From Paraniabella hibiscisoli (lineage in GTDB: Bacteria; Bacteroidota; Bacteroidia; Chitinophagales; Chitinophagaceae), in assembly GCF_022512515.1 (NCBI RefSeq), contig NZ_JAKWBK010000001.1:1860001-1924000 (forward strand): a DNA stretch of 64,000 nucleotides. The letters are read 5' to 3'. Position numbers and translations under genes: made by a program. The notes under the pieces were generated by a model that was not told where the DNA came from, searched no databases, and was given only the letters and a program-made list of their open reading frames with translations. Below, in pieces: positions 39,486 to 50,358 of this stretch (within the stretch, counting starts at the first letter, position 1; each line of letters opens with the position of its first letter).

Positions 39486-40211
39486 ATGAATATTTTTCAA
39501 AGACTTTTTAAAATAGGGCAGGCTGAAACCCATTCGGCCATCGATAAGCTGGAAGATCCTATCAAAATGATTGAACAGGGACTTAGGGATCTGCATACCG
39601 AACTGGACCAGGCTAACAGGGCCTTGGCCGAAGTAAAGGCCATGCACATCCGACGCGGTAATGAGTTGAAACAATATCGTGAAGAGCAGGAAACTATACA
39701 TAACAAATCAGTATTATTGCTGAAGAAAGCGCAGGACGGAGCAATACAAAGTGACGAAGCTGACCAGTTAGTAAAAGAAAATCTAAGGAAGAAAGCGGAT
39801 ATCACCCGTAGAATAACAGAGGCTGATCTGCAGGTAGCATCTTTACAACAGCAGGTAACCGGGCTGGAGGGCAATGTTACCAAGATCAAATTGAGCATTA
39901 CCCAGTGGGAAAGCGAATTGAAGACACTAAAAGCCAGGGTTAAGGTAAGCAATGCTACGCAACAGATTAACAAGCAGCTGATGAAAATGGATTCTAACAG
40001 CGTGGCTTCTATGCTGGAGCGTATGAAGGATAAGGTACTGGATGAGGAGGCGCTGGCGCAGGCTTATGGAGAAATGAATCAGAAAGAAGAGAGCAATGAT
40101 GAAAAGGTAAACAAGATCATTGAAGAGATTTCGGTTGAAGATGAATTAGCTCAATTGAAAAGCCAGCTGGGAATTGAGAATGCCAATGAGCAGAACAACA
40201 CACCATCCTGA
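39486..40211 (+). CDS. pspA: PspA/IM30 family membrane-stress protein
   Basis: 241 residues, intact, almost entirely helical. It opens with the amphipathic MNIFQRLFKIGQAETHSAIDK and continues with the family signature DPIKMIEQGLRDLHTELDQA. Long coiled coils follow (residues 30-180), then an acidic C-terminal segment. PspA proteins are bacterial ESCRT-III relatives that bind stressed inner membrane and form rods or rings. Its neighbours (DUF2170-like, OB-fold membrane protein, flotillin, AAA+ ATPase) are a known type of PspA partnership. Confidence 0.93.
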   Translation: MNIFQRLFKIGQAETHSAIDKLEDPIKMIEQGLRDLHTELDQANRALAEVKAMHIRRGNELKQYREEQETIHNKSVLLLKKAQDGAIQSDEADQLVKENLRKKADITRRITEADLQVASLQQQVTGLEGNVTKIKLSITQWESELKTLKARVKVSNATQQINKQLMKMDSNSVASMLERMKDKVLDEEALAQAYGEMNQKEESNDEKVNKIIEEISVEDELAQLKSQLGIENANEQNNTPS

Positions 40212-40247
40212 TTGATATTCGATGTTTTCTATAAAAAAGTTTAAACA

Positions 40248-40684
40248 ATGAAGCTGCTTGATAATAAGCCGGTACAATCCTTTATGGCTGTAGTGCCGGC
40301 TCTACTCTCTGTTCTTTGCTTTATAGGTTATTTGCTTTTTTTGTTTCGGTATTTGGCGTTACCAATAATATTCAAAATGCAGATGAATTACCGTTTGATT
40401 TTTCAGATGGCGTGAGTGCATTTTTTATTGCGGCTTTTGTGCTTCCGGTACTTTTTATATTAAGCACTGTTTATTTTGTGCTGCACGCAGCCCAAAATCC
40501 GCTGCTCGAAAAAGGCAATATGCGCATTGTATGGATTTTGATCATCATCTTATTAAGCGGAGTCGGAAACCTTATTTATTGGCTTCTCGAAATACGAAAC
40601 AAAAGAGCCGAACCTGTAATTGGCGATGCGCTGCATCGCAAAAAACAGGCCGGGTGGTCGGGCGGCTTGTATATGAAAAACTAA
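40248..40684 (+). CDS. Small PLDc_N-type membrane protein, frameshifted
   Basis: 145 residues after adding a T to the T7 run near 40342. It has three to four hydrophobic helices: VPALLSVLCFIGYLLF, VSAFFIAAFVLPVLFILSTV, and WILIIILLSGVGNLIYWLLE followed by basic residues. The last helix has the G-x-x-IYW pattern of the phospholipase D N-terminal membrane domain. No catalytic part is present. It lies within the psp-like run, 36 bases after pspA, and may anchor or sense for the complex. Confidence 0.65.
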
Positions 40685-40714
40685 CTATCAATTATAACAT
40701 CAATCCAAACCAAC

Positions 40715-41344
40715 ATGCAGGAGTTTTTTCACATCGCTTTTTCCAAGGTAAATTTTATAGCAACGCTGTTTGCCATATTGTTTGCTATTTACTGGATCAT
40801 TACCATTTTTACAGGTCTTGACTTAGATGTGACCGATGCGGACGCTGATATAGATCATGATCACCCCGAAACGCAGCATAGTGGAGACAGTGCCTGGGAA
40901 AGTGTTTTGAAATTCTTTTATATCGGCGAACTACCTATTCTTTTTATACTCTCCCTGGTAAGCATTTTTATGTGGCTGTTCCTGGTCAATATTACGCCGG
41001 TGCTGGGATGGGAGGATAAATGGATCGGTTTTGTTTTATACCTGCCAGGATTTATACTAGGTCTCCTGCTAACCAAAGTAGTAGCCATGCCCTTCCTTAA
41101 ATTGTATCGTATGTTCAATCATAAGGGCGAACAGAGCATTGACTTCATCGGCAAAGTGGGTACGGTGGTCGCCGGTATCAAACAAAACAAAATCGGGCAG
41201 ATAGAAATCAAACATGAAAGCGATGTGATTAGGGTATATGCCAAATCGATGACCGACGAAGAATATAAAACCGGAGAGCAGGTGATCATCCTGGAAGCCT
41301 CATCTGACGAAAAATTTTATTTAGTACAATCTTACAACCTATAA
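40715..41344 (+). CDS. YqiJ/NfeD-like OB-fold membrane protein
   Basis: 209 residues. Three transmembrane segments (FIATLFAILFAIYWIITIF, ELPILFILSLVSIFMWLFLV, IGFVLYLPGFILGLLLTKVV) are followed by a C-terminal OB fold (DFIGKVGTVVAGIKQNKIGQ ... GEQVIILEASSDEKFYLVQ). An acidic aspartate-rich loop (DVTDADADIDHDHPE) lies after the first helix. YqiJ- or NfeD-like proteins are usual partners of flotillins, and the flotillin gene starts 20 bases downstream. Confidence 0.85.
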   Translation: MQEFFHIAFSKVNFIATLFAILFAIYWIITIFTGLDLDVTDADADIDHDHPETQHSGDSAWESVLKFFYIGELPILFILSLVSIFMWLFLVNITPVLGWEDKWIGFVLYLPGFILGLLLTKVVAMPFLKLYRMFNHKGEQSIDFIGKVGTVVAGIKQNKIGQIEIKHESDVIRVYAKSMTDEEYKTGEQVIILEASSDEKFYLVQSYNL

Positions 41345-41364
41345 CTATTAAAACAACTCAATTT

Positions 41365-43419
41365 ATGAATTACTCGTTCTACATTACTGCTGCTTTTTTA
41401 GTGCTCGTCGTTATCGGGCTCATTTTCTGGCTCATTTCTATGTACAAAAAAGTTAGCCAGGGTAAAGTACTGATCCGTACCGGCCAGGGCGGTGTGAAAG
41501 TATTTTTCAATGCCGGCCTGGTTATTCCCATCTTACATAAACAGGAGGTGATGGATATCTCTGTAAAAAAGCTCGATATTGAGCGCATGGGCCGGGAAGG
41601 GCTGATATGTAAAGACAATATGCGTGCAGATATCAAAGTAGCCTTTTTTGTGCGTGTTAATAAATCAGTAGATGATATCATTAATGTCGCGCAAACCATT
41701 GGCACCGACAGGGCGTCTTCACATGAAACATTAACGGATCTCTTTGAGTCTAAATTCTCGGAGGCGTTGAAAACAGTTGGTAAGAAATTTGATTTCATTG
41801 AGCTGTATGAGGCACGTCGTGAGTTCAGGGAAGAGATCATCAATATTATTGGTACCGATCTGAACGGATATGTATTGGATGATTGTGCGATAGATTACCT
41901 GGAGCAAACCCGTGTAGAGTTATTGGACAGGGAAAACATCCTGGATGCAGAAGGTATTAAAAAAATTACCGAGTTAACAGCGGTGCAAAATATAAAATCA
42001 AACCAGATCCGCAGGGATGAAGAGCGTACCATTAAGAAGCAGGATGTGGAAACCCGGGAAGCCATATTAGAATTAGAGCGCCAGTTAAAAGAAAAAGAAG
42101 AATCGCAGCGCAGGGAAATTGAAAATATTAAATCGCGTGAGCAGGCAGAAATTGATTCGGTGAAGGAAACCGAGCGTTTGCGTTCTGAAAGAATAAGGAT
42201 ACAAACAGAAGAGCAGCTATTGATCCAGGAAGAAAATAAATTAAGACAGGTGATTATTGCTGCTAAGAACAAAGAGCGTGCTGAAGCCGTAGAAACAGAA
42301 CGTGTATTGAAAGATAAATACCTGGAGTTAACAGAACGTGAGCGTGTGGTAGCATTAGCAGGTATCGAAAAAGATAAGGCTCTTGAGATCGAAAAGAAAA
42401 ACATCCAGGACGCGATTCGCGAAAGGGTGGCCCTGGAAAAAACAGTGGTAGAAGAACAGGAAAAAATAAAGGATGTGCAGGTGTTGAAGGAAGCTAATCG
42501 TTTAAAAGATGCGGCAGTGATTAAAGCCAGTCAGGATGCTGAATCTAAGATGATTGAAGAAGTGAAGAGAGCCGAGTCACAGGAAAAAGCAGCAGCTCAC
42601 GAAGCGCAGAAGGTGTTGATAGAAGCGAATGCCCGCAAAGAAGCTGCAGGTAAAGAGGCAGAAGCGCGTAAAGTAATAGCAGATGCTAAAGCCAAAGAAG
42701 AAGCGACTGTGGGCATGTCTGAAGCGCAGGTAATGCTTGCCAAGGCTGAGGCGTTAGAAAGACAGGGACTGGTAGATGCGGCAGTAATAGAAAAAACAGC
42801 CATTGCTGAAGCTGCGGGCATAGAAGCCAGGGCAGAAGCCAAACGTAAAGAAGGGTTGGCCGAAGCGGAAGTGATCCGTGAAAAAATTGTAGCAGAAGCA
42901 AAAGGTATGGACGAGAAATCTTTAGCCATCAAAAAGTTGAATGATGCGGGTAAGGAGCACGAAGAGTTCCGCCTTACCTTACAGAAGGATAAGGAAATTG
43001 CCTTGGCTGAAATTCATATCCAGAAGGATATCGCAGAAGCACAGGCCAGCGTATTAGGCGATGCATTCAGGAATGCGAAGATCGATATCGTGGGTGGTGA
43101 CAATACCTTCTTTGATAACGTGGTGCGCCAGGTGTCGAATGGTAAAGGGCTGGATAAGCTGATCGATAATTCTTACCATTTGTCACAGCTGTCTGATAAC
43201 CTTTTAGGCCAGGGTGATGGCGAAGAAAATATCATCAGCAAGATCCGTAACCTGGCTGATAAATACGATGTAAGCAGCGAGGATATCAAAAATCTTTCTA
43301 TAGCAGCATTAGTGGCCCGTATTCAAACATCAGCAACAGGATCTGACAAAGGCTTTTTAAATAACCTGCTCAGCTTTGCAAAAGGATTGGGTATTGAAAA
43401 TAAAAAATACAGCAGCTGA
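41365..43419 (+). CDS. Flotillin family protein (YqiK-like)
   Basis: 684 residues, intact. One N-terminal transmembrane helix (ITAAFLVLVVIGLIFWLIS) leads into an SPFH/band-7 domain (about residues 30-210: GGVKVFFNAGLVIPILHKQE, AFFVRVNKSVDDIINVAQTI, DLNGYVLDDCAIDYLEQT). A very long Glu/Ala/Lys-rich coiled coil follows (residues 230-560), repeating EAEARK-type heptads. The C-terminal 90 residues are globular. Flotillins assemble large cages at membranes. The gene is between the OB-fold partner and the AAA+ ATPase. Confidence 0.93.
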   Translation: MNYSFYITAAFLVLVVIGLIFWLISMYKKVSQGKVLIRTGQGGVKVFFNAGLVIPILHKQEVMDISVKKLDIERMGREGLICKDNMRADIKVAFFVRVNKSVDDIINVAQTIGTDRASSHETLTDLFESKFSEALKTVGKKFDFIELYEARREFREEIINIIGTDLNGYVLDDCAIDYLEQTRVELLDRENILDAEGIKKITELTAVQNIKSNQIRRDEERTIKKQDVETREAILELERQLKEKEESQRREIENIKSREQAEIDSVKETERLRSERIRIQTEEQLLIQEENKLRQVIIAAKNKERAEAVETERVLKDKYLELTERERVVALAGIEKDKALEIEKKNIQDAIRERVALEKTVVEEQEKIKDVQVLKEANRLKDAAVIKASQDAESKMIEEVKRAESQEKAAAHEAQKVLIEANARKEAAGKEAEARKVIADAKAKEEATVGMSEAQVMLAKAEALERQGLVDAAVIEKTAIAEAAGIEARAEAKRKEGLAEAEVIREKIVAEAKGMDEKSLAIKKLNDAGKEHEEFRLTLQKDKEIALAEIHIQKDIAEAQASVLGDAFRNAKIDIVGGDNTFFDNVVRQVSNGKGLDKLIDNSYHLSQLSDNLLGQGDGEENIISKIRNLADKYDVSSEDIKNLSIAALVARIQTSATGSDKGFLNNLLSFAKGLGIENKKYSS

Positions 43420-43460
43420 AGGGGTAGATGTGAAATGCATAACGGATGGCATGATGAACC

Positions 43461-43524
43461 GTCCAAAGGACTCCCTAGGAGATGGACCATGATTGAAATA
43501 GTGAGTCCTTCGTCAGGCTCAGGA
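43461..43524. repeat. REP-like hairpins between the flotillin and ATPase genes
   Basis: GTCCA (43461-43465) and TGGAC (43483-43487) enclose CTCC-CTA-GGAG (43471-43481). A second imperfect palindrome, TCCTTCGTCAGGCTCAGGA (43506-43524), resembles a repeat found between genes in many bacteria. Two hairpins in tandem suggest REP-type elements inside the operon. Confidence 0.6.
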
Positions 43525-43648
43525 TGAGATTCATTTCGATATATTGGCTCTTGCCAGGCCCAATCGTGGTATCCGTTTTGCGTTTCTTAATCAAGATTAT
43601 TATCGCAAAATATAAATGCCCTGTTTCATCGTTTCGAAGTACAATACT

Positions 43649-46600
43649 ATGCCAGAAAATACTACTGAAATACAAATGGACTCCGGCGCCTATGAAGTCA
43701 TTCTTCAAAGGCTGCAGGTACAGAAAAATAAAATACTGGATAATGTGGCATTGCTGAATAAGGAACGTAAAGAAGTTTTCGGTGCCACAGCATTTGAGTT
43801 ACTAGCGAACCTCAGAATAAATACGGCCAATAATTGTGTAGCCAAAGATATTCTGGCTCTGGGCAATCTTTGCATATTGGGCTACAATGTGCAATTTGGC
43901 TTAAAGCAGGATATCGGTATCGCTGATGTATTTAGCATTTACCGGTTCGATGGTAAAGAGTTTGCCGGCCAAAACCTTTCGGTATTGGAGCAGGAGGAGT
44001 TTATAACAGAATTTAAAAACCTGTATAAATATTATCGGAATGCTTCTTTTTCCCGCTTTCATGTAAAAGGCAATTTACTCTACATGGTGTTTCAGCAAAC
44101 AGCCAATGTGCAGGATATAAAGGTTTTTAAATGGCTGATAGATGGAGAACGCCTGCAGTTTATGGATGGCCGGAGTGCGCATGAAGTGAAGTACCCGTCG
44201 CAACATGATTTTACCTGGGAGAAAGCTACGCGCGATATGCAACGCACCGGTAAAAATCCGCATGTCTCCATCCTCGACCGCGTTTTCGTGGAGACCATTA
44301 ACGGCGATCTGTCTATTAAGATAGAAGACAACACAGATACGGGTAAAGGAATTTATCATGAAGATGTAGAGCAGAAGGATCAGACTTTGGATGACGGGGA
44401 AATTTACTATGCTGACCTCGGCAACATCATCCTTTTACGCATTAAGCCCTATCTCGAAGAGGAGCGCTATTTTATTTTTAATGACCGTTTGAAAACAGTG
44501 ATGCGGGTGGATACACTGGCCGATGCCGGATTGCTGTTGCCGGAAGGGCAGGGCGTGTTATTGTCCAACGGTTATTATTTACAGAACGGTGAACATAAGA
44601 TCTTTGACCGTAAGCTGGAACAGGTAAAGTATAGTGGTCGTATTGATGCACCTAATGGAGAAGATTTTTGTATGTATTTTACCAGGAAAGCAGCCATAGC
44701 TATATCCTGCTTTCTTATAATGTAATTGAGCAACAGGTGCAAACACCTATTCTTTGTAATGGTTTTACCATTTTTGAGAACGGGCAGTTGTTGTATTTTA
44801 TTTCCGAGAAAGACCCTACCCGGCATCATTTAATACAGGTATGGCAAACTGCTTTTACCAAAGAAATGATGTTGAATGAAACCTTGAGTCAGCATCACTT
44901 GTATAAAATAGGCAACAAGCCTATTGTACAGGCGATGGCCGAAATAAGAGAATTGTTGGTATTGCTGGATCAGCCGGATAACTATGAAGGTTTGTATGAT
45001 GATATACTGGATAAAAGCAGGGATATTTATGACTCTTATTTCTGGATGCAGGATAACAGTCGCTACCAGTTTGCAGCAGCGCTTACCGATTTGAAACAAA
45101 TAGCCACCAATGCCATTGATGAGTTCAAAAAAGTGGTGGAGATGCGTTCAAACGCCGCTAAATTGATGGCTGACGCTGAAGAAAAAGTTTCGAAGCTCGT
45201 ATTTGATGTACGTACATTAAAGAAAGAAACACTGCAGGATTATGTAAAGCTGTTGTCGGCCTTGCGATTGTTGAAAGGAGAGCTGATCACTTTAAAGAAA
45301 GTAGCTTACACCGATGAAGCTGTATTGACGGAACATGAAAAGACATTGGCCGAAAAATCGGATGAACTGTCTAAGGCCTGTGTCGAATTCCTGCTTCGCG
45401 ACGATGCATTGCAACCCTACCAATTGCAGATACAGCAATTGCGGGAAGCCTTACCGCAGGCTGTAAAAGTGGTGGAGGTAAAGGTACTTGAAAAACAAAG
45501 TACGGAGATAGCCGGCGCATTGGAAATGTTGATTGATATCATCAATCAATTAAAAATTGATGATGCTTCACAGTCTGCAAAAATCATTGAAAACATATCG
45601 CAGTTGTTTTCCGGTTTAAATCAACTGCGCACACAAATACAGAACCGGCGTAACGAGCTTAATAAGAAAGAATCACAGGCCGAGTTTCAGGCTCAGATGA
45701 CCTTGTTGGATCAATCTATTATCAACTTCCTCGACATGGCCGATAGCGCCGAAAAGGTAAACGAGTATTTATCTAAATTGACGATACAATTAGAGGAGAC
45801 GAAATGCGATTTGCGGATTGGGATGAAGTACAGGTGCATACTTCAGAAAAGCGGCAGATGTTGTATGATAGTTTTGAAGCGAGGAAAGTTCAATTACTCG
45901 AGCAAAAAAATAAAAAGGCAGGCCAGCTACAACAGGCGGCTGAGCGCATCATAGCCGGTGTTAAGAACAAAGCAAAAAACCTGGAGAGCGAATCGGAGAT
46001 CAATGCCTTCTTCTCATCAGACCTGATGGTAGATCGTGCCCGCCAGATGGCGCAGGAGCTGGCTGCTATGGAGGATGCCACTAAAAGTGAAGAAATATTA
46101 CAGCAATTGCTGGTAGTGCAGCAGGAAGCAATTCGTAATCTAAAAGATAGAAAAGAGCTGTATGTAGACGGGGCGCAGATACTGGCGATGGGCAAATACC
46201 GCTTTGCCATTCAGTCGCAGAATGTAGCATTGACACTTACGAATAGGGACGGCGTTTATAATTATCATATAACAGGCACTTCTTATTTTGAGCCCGTTCA
46301 TCATCCGGAGCTGGAGTCGCTGAAGGCTGTAATGGAACAGGAATATGTGTCAGAAAGCAAAGTCGTTCCGCGGGCGGTATACCTGGCCTGGCGTATGCTG
46401 CAGCAATATTCAGCTGATATTAATCCAGCTGCGGCCGAACTGGAGCAACAGGTAAATATGTATCTCACTGCGCATCCGTCTGAGGGGTATGTTAAAGGAG
46501 TGCATGATAAGGATGCGCTGTTATTGGCAACCCATTGGCTGCAGTTAAGAACAGACCTGGGTATATTGAGCTACTTGCCGGAAGAGCGTGCGCTGGCACA

Positions 46601-48485
46601 TATCTTCTGGCATTACCTGCCGATGGAAGAAAAGGATGATCTTACACGCAAGATTACAGCGGTTAAATTTTTAAAAAGCCATTATAGCCAGCAGAAAGAG
46701 ATTGAGCTTTTCATAAACGAGGCAGCACAAAGGATAGCTGCTTTTATTCAAAAAGAATTTCCTTACATCGACTTGGATATACAGGCCGCTGCAGCTTATT
46801 TATATGGAAGCCCGGCAGGTGTTACCATGGTGTCGCATACTGATAACGAAATATTCGCAGCCTTTAAAAAACACCTGAAAGCAGATTTTATCGATAAAAA
46901 ATACCAGGAGTATATGCAGGAGCTCAAAGATAAACCTGCAATGCTATGGGCATTGGTAGAGAGCTGGCTGTATCGGTTTTCTGTAAAAGAAAAGATTGAT
47001 ATTCCTGCTGATCTTATGATGGAGCTTACCGCTATGTTGATCACTGAAGGTAGCAGCCGTATAGAAATAGATGAAGATCACCACGCGATTGAATTAAAGG
47101 GATTGCAATCGATCACCCAGGAAGGCGCTTTTGTATTGGATCATTATCACTGGGTAAGAATATTAAAAGATCATAATGCTCATGTCGTTCCGCAGTTTTT
47201 GCGTTTACAGCAATTAAAGAAGGAATTACTGCTGGAAAAAGACAGGCAGCTTCGGTTAGAGAATTTTAAAACAGAAGTGTTGACCTCTTTTGTAAGAAAC
47301 CAGCTGATCAACCAGGTGTACTTTCCGTTAATAGGCGCTAATTTTTCCAAACAAATAGGAGAGTCAGGCGATGCCAAGCGTAGCGACCGTAGCGGGTTAT
47401 TGTTATTGGTGTCTCCGCCCGGCTATGGAAAGACTACTTTAATGGAGTATATAGCCGACCGGCTTGGCCTGGTATTTATTAAGATAAACGGTCCTTCGCT
47501 GGGGCATAGTATTACATCAGTAGATCCGGGTGAGGCAAAAGATGCCGCAGCCAAAAGTGAGCTGCGCAAGTTGAACCTGGCTTTAGAAATGGGAGACAAT
47601 GTGATGTTGTACATTGATGATATACAACATTGCAATACCGAGTTTTTACAGAAATTTATTTCGCTGGCTGATGGACAACGTCGGATGGATGGAGTGTTTA
47701 ACAACGAGCCTAAAACATACGATCTGCGGGGCAAACGTTTCGCATTGGTAATGGCTGGCAACCCCTATACAGAGTCTGGCGACATATTTAAGATCCCGGA
47801 TATGCTATCCAACAGGTCTGATATTTATAACCTGGGCGATATGACTTCGGTAAACAAAGCCCAGTTTGAAATGAGTATGCTGGAGAATGCTTTGATGGCC
47901 AACACGCATTTGAGAAAGTTATCACAAAGTGGCACGGAGAACCTGTATAAGCTGGTAGCTTATGTACAGGATCCCGAACGTAATCTTCCCAATCTCGATG
48001 GTAATTTTACCGCTTCTGAAATACAGGATTTTATACAGGTGGTGAAACATGCACTGCAGGTAAGAGCTACAGTTCTGAAAGTGAACGAAACCTATATTCA
48101 ATCAGCAGGGGTAATGGATACGTTTAGAGAAGAACCGCCCTTTAAGTTGCAGGGTTCTTATCGTAATATGAATAAGATATTATCTTCTATTATTCCTATT
48201 ATGACGTCGGCAGAGGTGACAGAACTGGTATCCAACCATTATAAAAACGAATCGCAAACGTTGACCAAAGATGCAGAAGCCAATCTGTTGAAGCTAAAGG
48301 AAATTATGGGACTGCTAACAGAAGGGGAGCGTAGTCGCTGGGAGGATATAAAGAAGGAGTTTAAAAAGTATCGCATGCTGAAAGGCCTGGGCGACCAGGA
48401 TAAATTCTCACAGATCATTGCACAAATGAACCAGTTTGTAGATGGATTGGAAGGAATTAAGGACGTGTTGAGGGGGAAGTCGTGA
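43649..48485 (+). CDS. Giant coiled-coil AAA+ ATPase (annotated in relatives as DNA repair ATPase), two frameshifts
   Basis: 1612 residues after repair (a missing T near 44670 and an A near 45803). Residues 1-350 are beta-rich (FSIYRFDGKEF, FKWLIDGERLQFMDGR). Residues 430-800 are long coiled coils with repeated Glu/Gln/Lys heptads. A single AAA+ domain lies near residues 1240-1430: Walker A PPGYGKTT near 1257, Walker B VMLYIDDIQ near 1318, then the NPYTESGDIFKIPDML arginine-side motif. Despite the DNA repair label of homologues, its constant partners are flotillin and PspA, so a role like Vps4 acting on ESCRT-III is the better guess. Start ATG 43649 is chosen over an earlier in-frame codon within REP-like sequence. 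Confidence 0.85.
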
Positions 48486-48524
48486 GTTGGCATGGTTGAA
48501 CTACCTCCTGTTTTGTAAGACGAT

Positions 48525-48613
48525 ACGCCGGTTGCCAGGCGTTCAGTCCCTTTAGGGACAAGATAATGGTAGACTATTAAAAGAGCCAATATTGCGTGCC
48601 GTAGGTACGCAAC
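48525..48613. repeat. Cluster of three REP-like hairpins; REP word copy 2
   Basis: Three short hairpins follow each other: ACGCC/GGCGT (48525-48542), GTCCC-TTTA-GGGAC (48546-48559) and the shared word TGCCGTAGGTACGCAAC (48597-48613), whose arms are GCGTGCC and GGTACGC. Apart from these, 48486-48838 shows only AT-rich leader sequence. Confidence 0.75.
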
Positions 48614-48838
48614 ATGAATTGTTCGATTATAAACAGGGTAAGGGCGAAATATCTATTCAATTTATATAAAATGCTATAGGCTGGTATGTTTAAAGATTGA
48701 TATTGTTGTGTCTTACAAAAGCAGGTATTGTTGTTTAACTTTACATTAAATCAGGTGAGTGTATATCGTTTCACATATCGATAATGATATTCTTACCTAA
48801 AAAGAAGATAATACTTACTAATAAAGGATATTACATCA

Positions 48839-49093
48839 ATGGATCAGAAACAACTGAACGAATTAACAGATGAGGAGTTATTGCAGGAAGTCAAAAAAAT
48901 GAAGTCTGAAGCGATGATTAACGCCGGATTTATTGGCTTTTTAATCGGCATTGTATGTTACAGTCTGGTAAAAAATGGTTTTGGTTTTTTTATGCTGATC
49001 CCGTTATTTCTCATATACAAACTGATCAATAAAAAGCCTAAGTACAATAAGCAAGAATTGGAACAACTTCTAAGAGAGCGGAATTTGAAATAG
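48839..49093 (+). CDS. Small membrane protein of unknown function
   Basis: 84 residues. An acidic N-terminal helix (LNELTDEELLQEVKKMKSEA) precedes two hydrophobic segments (INAGFIGFLIGIVCYSLV and GFGFFMLIPLFLIYKLI) and a basic tail (NKQELEQLLRERNLK). Similar short proteins occur widely in Bacteroidota. It opens the accessory region after the REP cluster. Confidence 0.7.
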   Translation: MDQKQLNELTDEELLQEVKKMKSEAMINAGFIGFLIGIVCYSLVKNGFGFFMLIPLFLIYKLINKKPKYNKQELEQLLRERNLK

Positions 49094-49131
49094 CCTGTAG
49101 TGTATGGCTTATAACGTAAAAACACTAATCG

Positions 49132-49428
49132 ATGCTAATACCTAAAATTAAACTAGTATCACAACCTGACTCGGAGGATGCAAAAGAAGTGCTGGGATAT
49201 CATTGGAATGATGTTGCAGGTACCAGGCACCATCTTGGAGGAAAACCAGACGGAATGTCTGAGGATGAATATCCTGTTTGCGATGATTGTAAAAAGCCTA
49301 TGACATTTTATGCACAAATAGATTCTATTGGCGAAAAACTTGACCTGGCAGACTGTATGGTAATTCACAATTTTGTTTGCTTCGATTGCTTTAATGTAAA
49401 AGCTATTTTGTCACAAACCCAGGTGTAA
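49132..49428 (+). CDS. DUF1963-like immunity-type protein
   Basis: 98 residues. The order LGGKPDGMSEDEYPVCDDC, CKKPMTFYAQID, then DCMVIHNFVCFDCFN with four cysteines, matches the C-terminal half of DUF1963/YwqG-like proteins. These are often immunity partners of polymorphic toxins. No toxin gene is next to it. The product is small and presumably cytoplasmic. Confidence 0.55.
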   Translation: MLIPKIKLVSQPDSEDAKEVLGYHWNDVAGTRHHLGGKPDGMSEDEYPVCDDCKKPMTFYAQIDSIGEKLDLADCMVIHNFVCFDCFNVKAILSQTQV

Positions 49429-49489
49429 TGCATATTCAAGGCTAATTAAAGAATTACGAGGCATATGTATCAACACCTAAATATATATC

Positions 49490-50095
49490 ATGCTTGAAAT
49501 AAATAAAAAAGAAGATATCATTATCCCATTTAACAAAATAGGCGAAGTTGATTGGGAAACAAAAACGCGACTGATCATTGAATCCATTGCTGAAAATTGG
49601 AACGATGATTTAAAGGAGCCCCTTGGTATTGATGCAATCTCCGAACTAGAAAGTAGGTTAGGGACAAGTCTTCCAGAAGGATTGCGTTTATTTTACCAGA
49701 CAGTTGGACTTGCAGATATCGGCGAGCAATTGCAAAGCTTTGACGAGATAGGCTGGCTAAAAAATATCTGGGCAGAGCAACCTCAGTACGGTCCGGACTT
49801 TACAGAAGAAGATCTGGTTCATTTACCCTATCTTGTTTCTTTTAGTAACTATTTGGGAAACGGTAATATGTTCTGTTTTCATAGTGAAACAAAAGAGATC
49901 TATTATTACGATCATGATAGCAAACCCTATCTGACAAAAATGTTTGAACATGTTGATGACTACCTAAAGGGCTGTTTAATATTTGCACAGTCTGACCTTT
50001 TTGGGGAAGCCGAACAAGACGAGGTCGAGAGATGGGCTGAAGAGATCGTATCTGACCTGGTAGGAGAAGATACTGTGAGGAAATGGAGATATTAA
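49490..50095 (+). CDS. SMI1/KNR4 (SUKH) family protein
   Basis: 201 residues, intact. The SUKH pattern is seen in AISELESRLGTSLPEGLRLFY, VGLADIGEQLQSFDEIGWLK, then LVSFSNYLGNGNMFCFH and IYYYDHDSKPYLTKMFEH. SUKH proteins are the commonest immunity proteins against contact-dependent nuclease toxins. The tail is rich in acidic residues (FGEAEQDEVERWAEE). It belongs to a run of similar orphan immunity-type genes. Confidence 0.85.
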   Translation: MLEINKKEDIIIPFNKIGEVDWETKTRLIIESIAENWNDDLKEPLGIDAISELESRLGTSLPEGLRLFYQTVGLADIGEQLQSFDEIGWLKNIWAEQPQYGPDFTEEDLVHLPYLVSFSNYLGNGNMFCFHSETKEIYYYDHDSKPYLTKMFEHVDDYLKGCLIFAQSDLFGEAEQDEVERWAEEIVSDLVGEDTVRKWRY

Positions 50096-50358
50096 ATGAA
50101 AACTGCCGTGAAAAGAGCATTTTAGGTATGGTTATTTATTTCAGTTGCGTGCTTTCTAGTGATATAAACCAGCTACCCAGTATGTATTAATAAATATTTC
50201 AACGAGGGTTAATAGGCACGGTCAATATTGAGCAGGCAAAAGCCTTATATGAGTGAATAGAAAATTATCGAGATTAAAGTGGTTTTAGTGAAAAGTCTCA
50301 TTGCTGCTCTGAGGCAAAATGAATCATTTGTGTTACTAACTGTTTAATCAGAAAATCT

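Noticed and set aside
42597..42932. Minus-strand open frames across the flotillin gene
   Set aside because: They are Ala/Leu/Ser-rich shadows of the coiled-coil codons.
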